Shown piece after piece: positions 60,001-64,000 of a DNA stretch of 64,000 nucleotides. Position 1 is the first letter of the stretch; the number at the start of each line of letters is the position of its first letter. The notes under the pieces are model-generated. The model searched no databases, had not been told where the DNA came from, and worked only from the letters and a program-made list of their open reading frames with translations. The DNA is taken from assembly GCA_017506865.1 (NCBI GenBank), contig JAFCMP010000183.1:1-64000 (forward strand), read 5' to 3'. A program made the translations under genes and the position numbers. This DNA comes from Tribonema minus (lineage: Eukaryota; Sar; Xanthophyceae; Tribonematales; Tribonemataceae).

Positions 60001-63000
60001 ATTCAGCATCTAAAAGGAACCCCCACTTGGCTGATGGCTTCTGTCATGATGCTCTGCTTGTGCGCGCCGCGCAGGCGTGCCGCTGCCGGACCTGTACGAG
60101 CAGTTCCTGGTGTGGCTCAACTTTGTCAACGTCGACCTCAGCAGCCTGCTGTCCTCGGGGTGCCTGTGGAACAGCGACTTCTACGACCGCCTGCTGCTCG
60201 TCACGCTGCTGCCGCTGGGCATAGCGGCGCTGCTGTGCGCCGCGTACGCCGCATGCAAGCGGCGCGCGCAGGCATCGGGCCAGAGGGGCAAGCTCTACAG
60301 CCTGTTCGTCAAGCGCGCGGGCCTGCTTCTGCTGACCCTGTCGTTCCTCGTCTTCAGCTCGAGCAGCACCATCATATTTCAGGTGAGCTTGGCGGGCTTT
60401 GCACCACAGCTCAGAATGTTGTGGCAAACAGATGAGTTAACTTGCAGATTCTTAATGTCCACAACTGCCAACCTCGTCTCCTTGCGCAGTGCCACCGGTA
60501 CCTGTTACTAAAAGTACGTGCACTGTGTGTGCGCCGAAAGTCAGTAGCTGATCGTGAAGTCTTCACGGCATGCTGCACAGGTTGCTCCTCAAGCAGACGG
60601 ATAACCACAATGTGAGCTGCAGAGCAACTCCTTGCCTGCTGTACTTTCAATGTTCCCTGCACCAGTTGCACGCACTGCAAGTCTGGCTAGCTCAAACTGA
60701 GACTACTAATAGGAGGGAGTACGGAATTGAAGTTAAGGTCAAACTTTCCTGCCTTCACCCTGACCCTAGTGCCTTCTCGCTTATATTGTATATTTCACAG
60801 CAATTCATGCCATGGACTCTTAGACTAATGCTGATGTTCAGGTTTGCGGTTGCGTCACCCTACCTCCTTTTTGTACTCACGTTCTAACCTCCCATTGTGA
60901 GATAACATGCTGCGGTGAAACTGGCATGTTGTTCCTGCTGCTACCTCTACCCTTTTTGCACCTGACACACGCACTCCGTCCCGCGCCCCTCCCCCCCGCC
61001 CCCGCTGCCCTGTGCCAGACGTTCGCGTGCGACCGCATCAGCGGCACCAACGACGAGTACCTGCGCGCGGACTACTCGGTGTCGTGCACGGACCCCCGCC
61101 ACGCCAGGTTCCAGGTGTACGCAGCCTTCATGATATTTGTGTACCCCATCGGCATCCCCGTGGCCTACCTGGCGCTGCTGCGGCGGCGGCGCGTGGCGAT
61201 CCGAGGCGTGCCCGACGAGGACACGGGCAGCTTCTACAGTCGTGCGGACGACTCGGAGCTGGACCCGCAGCTGCGCGCCGTCGCGTTCCTGTGGCAGCCA
61301 TACGCGAGGCAAGCGGCGTGTGACTGCGATTCCCGTGCAGCTACTGCAATGCGATGTCGAGTCTGCCGCGCCGCCTACAGCGGCTGTAGCCCTTGCCACT
61401 GAACTCAAGGAGCAAGAGGCGCCAGCAAAGGAGCTGCTGTGCAGGAAGCTGGTCGTCTTCAACCGAAGCCCAGCTTTCAGGGCTTTGTGGTTATGCCTAG
61501 GTGCAGTGAGAGCCGTGAACCGCTCCTGAATGACAGCTGTGCGTGCCTTCAAGTTTGATACGCGTTCGATGCTCATACACTCACCTGTGGGCCCAGCCAG
61601 CGCATAATCCATGTCAGGTCTCCTTGGCATGAGTTTGCCCATCATCACACCATACCAGCGGCCCGACACAAAACCAGTATACTAAGTGTGCTTGTCGCAT
61701 TCACTGTTTGCTCATTTTCCTACGACAACTCTGTCCGCGCACGCAGGCGGTACTACTACTGGGAGGTGGTCGAGTGCGGCCGCCGCCTGCTGCTGACGGG
61801 CGTGCTCGTGTTCATACGGCCGGGCTCCATCGGGCAGAGCGCGTACGCCTGCGTGTTCGCCTACGTGTCCATCGCGGTATACCTGCTGTGCCAGCCGCAC
61901 CTGAACAGGCTGGACACGTACCTGTACGGCCTCGGCGCCACCATAGTGTGAGTGAGAGTCGCATCATGTGTGGGATCAGCAGAGTTAAGCATGCTTAGGG
62001 TGGACATGTTCGTTGTTTTAACCCTTGCTGCACGTGCACCTGTACAGCCTTGGCACCACCACATTGTGAGTGACACACACATCACGTGCCGGTTCAGCAG
62101 AGAAAGTACGAATAAGCTGGTGCAGGACATGTGTGTTGTTTTAATTCTCGCTTCATATGTATACGTACCTGTACGGCCTCGGCGCTACCATAGTGTGAGT
62201 GAGAGACGCATTATGGGCCGTTCGGCAGAGATGGGTAGGGTCCGCTAGGATGCTATTCGGCTGTCTGTCTGGTGCACCAGCAGCAGACAAACTGCAAGTG
62301 CGGATGGCTTTCTTCTCATCACCCCAGAAAATGTTGCCGGCATATTTGTTCATAGTGGATGCACATTTGCATTTGGCACCAGCAGGGTGCAGACTATGTG
62401 TACTTGCCGACCTAGAGGCTCTCCACGTAGTTGCTGGTGGTATATGGTTTCATTGCATGCACTGTACTTGCTCTACGCACTTTACAAACGTGAGGAGATC
62501 ATAGTCACCAGCTCAATACAGCAGTCGCTTGTGCAGCGTTTGTAACAACGCGAACACCAGCTCCTTCAGGCAGTTCTGCTACTGCACCGCACAGCTACTG
62601 CTTATTACTGGCTAGAGCCGCATGTTCGAGGAGCTAATCTCTTCCACTCTGCCACTCGCCAAAATGTTGCGTGCTGTCAGGTTCATCACATACTTTGTCA
62701 CCCTCATGGCACAGACCGGCGGGGCTGGCGCTCACCCTGGCGACAACGACGCCACGGCGCTGCTCCTGATCTTACTCAACATTGTAAGTATGTAGAGAGT
62801 GCTGCCATTCTCTCGTTGGTACTGTATGTAGTACAGCCTGATGCTGGATGTGCTATGGAGGAACTTGAAGTGTTTGCCCGTTGGTGCTGCTCCTGATCCT
62901 GCGAGAGTGCTGCCATTCTCTCGTTGATGCAGGCTGAAGCTGGATGTGCTATAGAGGAACTTAAAGGGCCACTGTGCTTGCCTGTTTGCAACTGATGAGA

Positions 63001-63727
63001 AGCATGCGTACATATTGCAGTTGTACTCCTGGTGGTCGTTTTTGTTGTTTCTAATCATGTGCGTACTTGCATGCGCGCATACCACGTCAAACCTGCAGAG
63101 GCACGGTAGTACCATACATGCTGAACTACGCCCAGCCCTCCCTCTGCAGCTTCTCAAACGCATGACATATGTCAAAGTCATGCCCCCCAGTACCCCAGAA
63201 AATAGCCACTGGCAGGTGCTCGCTGCACCCCAAAGGCAATGCTTGTTGATGTTGACGCTGCAGGTGTGTCACATGGCAGCAGCGGCTATCGTGCTACCAG
63301 GAAATGTTTCTCGCTGCACGTCACCTGAAGCGGTCACGGCGTTGGTGCTTGAAGTTGAAGTGTTTGTCCCCATCGCGTGCGGAGACGTGCGCGCGGTACG
63401 AGCATCCCATCAAGAAGTGATCATCACGTGATGTGCCAATGTGTCCTGCAGGCGCTGGGTCTGGCGGCAGTCCTGCAGGCCTTCCTGGTCGCTGGGCTGG
63501 CACGGTCCGCGGTCGAAACGATGCGCAGCAGCATAAGCGACATCACGCAGCTGTTCCACAAGACGCCGTCGGACGCAACGTGCACCACCGAGGCTGCTGC
63601 TTCAGACAGCACGCGCAATGAGAAGAAGCGGCGGCCCTCGCTGCCCTTCGTCACACCTGTCGCCAGCACGCTGCCGCGCTTCAACTCGCAGTCGCTGCAG
63701 CGCGTGTCGTTCCCTCCGGCGAGTTGA
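48051..63727 (+). CDS. Beta-helix / Cys-rich / multi-pass membrane surface protein, 15 exons, about 1254 aa
   Basis: The exons are 48051-48654, 51092-51283, 51956-52246, 52686-52994, 53545-53694, 55530-55959, 56653-56900, 57517-57749, 58453-58540, 60075-60382, 61019-61308, 61747-61947, 62681-62783, 63021-63062 and 63452-63727; all phases fit. The intron after 61308 is GC-AG. The N-terminus is signal-like (RTLWLLAATATFNLAG). Residues about 150-650 carry parallel beta-helix repeats of the Pmp type (GGAI/GGAL, then NNTA or NSA). Residues about 660-770 are a Cys-rich stalk (NCCPNNTY, CQQCDP, YCAVCAQGY, CYKC). Then comes a strong helix AVSLAVVVVIALAILIIAA and about six more membrane segments (LLLVTLLPLGIAALL, FMIFVYPIGIPVAYLALL and others), with the family-typical IVVFQVLTQYFQIAG and LNFVNVDLSSLL. 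The layout matches algal and oomycete surface proteins with TRP-like C-termini. The tail is basic and Ser-rich. An adhesion or sensing role is inferred. The 42-nt exon has a weak donor (GTACTT). Confidence 0.85.
49899..49996 (-). repeat. Second copy of the Cys-rich dispersed repeat
   Basis: The minus strand reads GPQLMTCGMSETLHNCFARC, alignable to the copy at 38955-39118. It lies in intron 1 of the beta-helix gene, on the opposite strand. Its frame diverges after this part. Confidence 0.45.
52511..52690 (+). repeat. Partial tandem copies before the exon 4 acceptor
   Basis: Two stretches (about 52511-52607 and 52628-52690) share AGTA(C/T)AT-ACCGTGT, GATGCATGCA/CATGCATGCA and a final CTGCAGG/GTGCAGG. 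The second ends in the real acceptor of the fourth exon (exon start 52686), the first in a decoy acceptor at about 52602. Confidence 0.6.
55091..55311 (+). repeat. Dispersed repeat, copy 2
   Basis: About 220 bp runs from GATCGTAGAGCTCTAGGTG to CGAGGCATGGGTGTTCAG. It contains an internal 14-bp duplication (TAGCCGCAAGTGCC). It lies in intron 5 of the beta-helix gene and is inverted relative to copy 3. Confidence 0.8.
57775..57987 (-). repeat. Dispersed repeat, copy 3
   Basis: This is the reverse-strand counterpart of 55091-55311, very similar over its full length, starting 26 bp after the exon 8 donor. No terminal inverted repeats were seen, so the element class is unknown (SINE-like or a MITE fragment). 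Confidence 0.8.
59020..59805. mobile_element. TA-flanked element with terminal inverted repeats (MITE-like), 786 bp
   Basis: The left end, CCGTAAAGTCTA then AATTATGCCCACGGGGCGA, matches the right end in reverse complement (CCGTCAAGTCTA then AATTAAGCCCATGGGGCGA). Both are flanked by TA (59018-59019 and 59806-59807), which fits a TA target duplication. Further inside, GCCCCACC and AAAAAAGGGGG-type tracts are also mirrored. There is no transposase frame, so it is non-autonomous. It sits in the intron between exons 9 and 10 of the beta-helix gene. The superfamily (Tc1/mariner/pogo-like) is a guess from the TA target. Confidence 0.75.
61909..62250 (+). repeat. Three tandem copies of an exon end with its donor site
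   Basis: The end of exon 12, CCTGTACGGCCTCGGCGCCA through TAGTGTGAGTG, recurs at about 62040 (CTTGGCACCACCACATTGTGAG) and at about 62165 (CTCGGCGCTACCATAGTGTGAG). The period is near 124 bp, and downstream intron sequence is shared (GACATGT-TTGTTTTAA). The third copy keeps a perfect donor. Confidence 0.88.
62765..62965 (+). repeat. Tandem copy of the exon 13 end and following intron
   Basis: GCTGCTCCTGATC followed by GAGAGTGCTGCCATTCTCTC occurs at the true exon end (62762-62823) and again at about 62886-62926. GATGCTGGATGTGCTAT and GAAGCTGGATGTGCTAT follow at similar distances. The second copy lacks the donor. Confidence 0.8.
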
Positions 63728-64000
63728 ACACGGCGGCTGGTGTAGCGACGAAGTATGGGTATGTATCATTCTTTTAAGGGGAGGGGGTTGGTTTGTATCG
63801 CACTGCATAAAGGCGTTCTTTGAAGTATGGTCTACAGTTTACGCAAGCGTCAATGAGCTCAACGCTCGGCTGCATGCACCGTGGCTCCCACTCAGCAGTT
63901 TCGCCGTCATTCCGTGGCATCGGTACGCGCTAATAGTGCCTGACCACACCGTTCCCAACACCTGGGGTTGTTGGCGCAGCTGCAGTTAAGCATGCAGAAC
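63728..64000. other. 3' flank of the beta-helix gene
   Basis: Nothing recognisable follows the stop codon at 63725-63727 to the window end; only short frames are present. Confidence 0.5.

Overview
The window looks like nuclear DNA of an intron-rich eukaryotic microbe, most likely a photosynthetic stramenopile (heterokont alga). The reasons are GC-rich exons full of alanine runs set in AT-richer introns, spliceosomal GT-AG and a few GC-AG introns, short interstitial TTAGGG tracts, and a surface protein that joins a beta-helix, a Cys-rich stalk and a multi-pass membrane domain, a layout known from algae and oomycetes. The organism assignment is inference. Gene models below were built by hand from splice sites and reading-frame phase.

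Layout: 1-5.4 kb is a non-LTR retrotransposon with one long intact ORF (reverse transcriptase plus restriction-like endonuclease). 6.2-9.4 kb (minus) is a three-exon NIPA/ZC3HC1-type zinc-finger gene. 10.2-11.06 kb (minus) is a three-exon NAA38 gene (LSM-fold subunit of the NatC N-terminal acetyltransferase). It is head to head, 93 bp apart, with an eight-exon ankyrin-plus-FHA gene (11.15-18.6 kb, plus). 20.3-35.5 kb (minus) is a long gene with an SGF29-like tandem Tudor region. One of its introns carries a whole-length Ty3/gypsy LTR element fossil (25.95-33.58 kb) with near-identical LTRs and a decayed interior. 36.2-37.2 kb (minus) is the last exon, or whole, of an unrecognised Ser/Gly/Gln-rich gene. 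37.2-48 kb has no confident gene and is full of duplications and palindromes, especially 41.6-47.1 kb. 48.05-63.73 kb (plus) is a 15-exon gene for a predicted 1254-residue beta-helix/transmembrane surface protein; a TA-flanked inverted-repeat element sits in one of its introns.

The genes do not form an operon or an obvious pathway; three (NIPA-like, SGF29-like, ankyrin-FHA) look nuclear and NAA38 is cytosolic or ribosome-linked. The most unusual feature of the window is a recurring pattern: many introns contain tandem (once inverted) copies of a splice site together with the adjacent exon edge. The clearest case is the second-Tudor exon of the SGF29-like gene, present three times, once in reverse.
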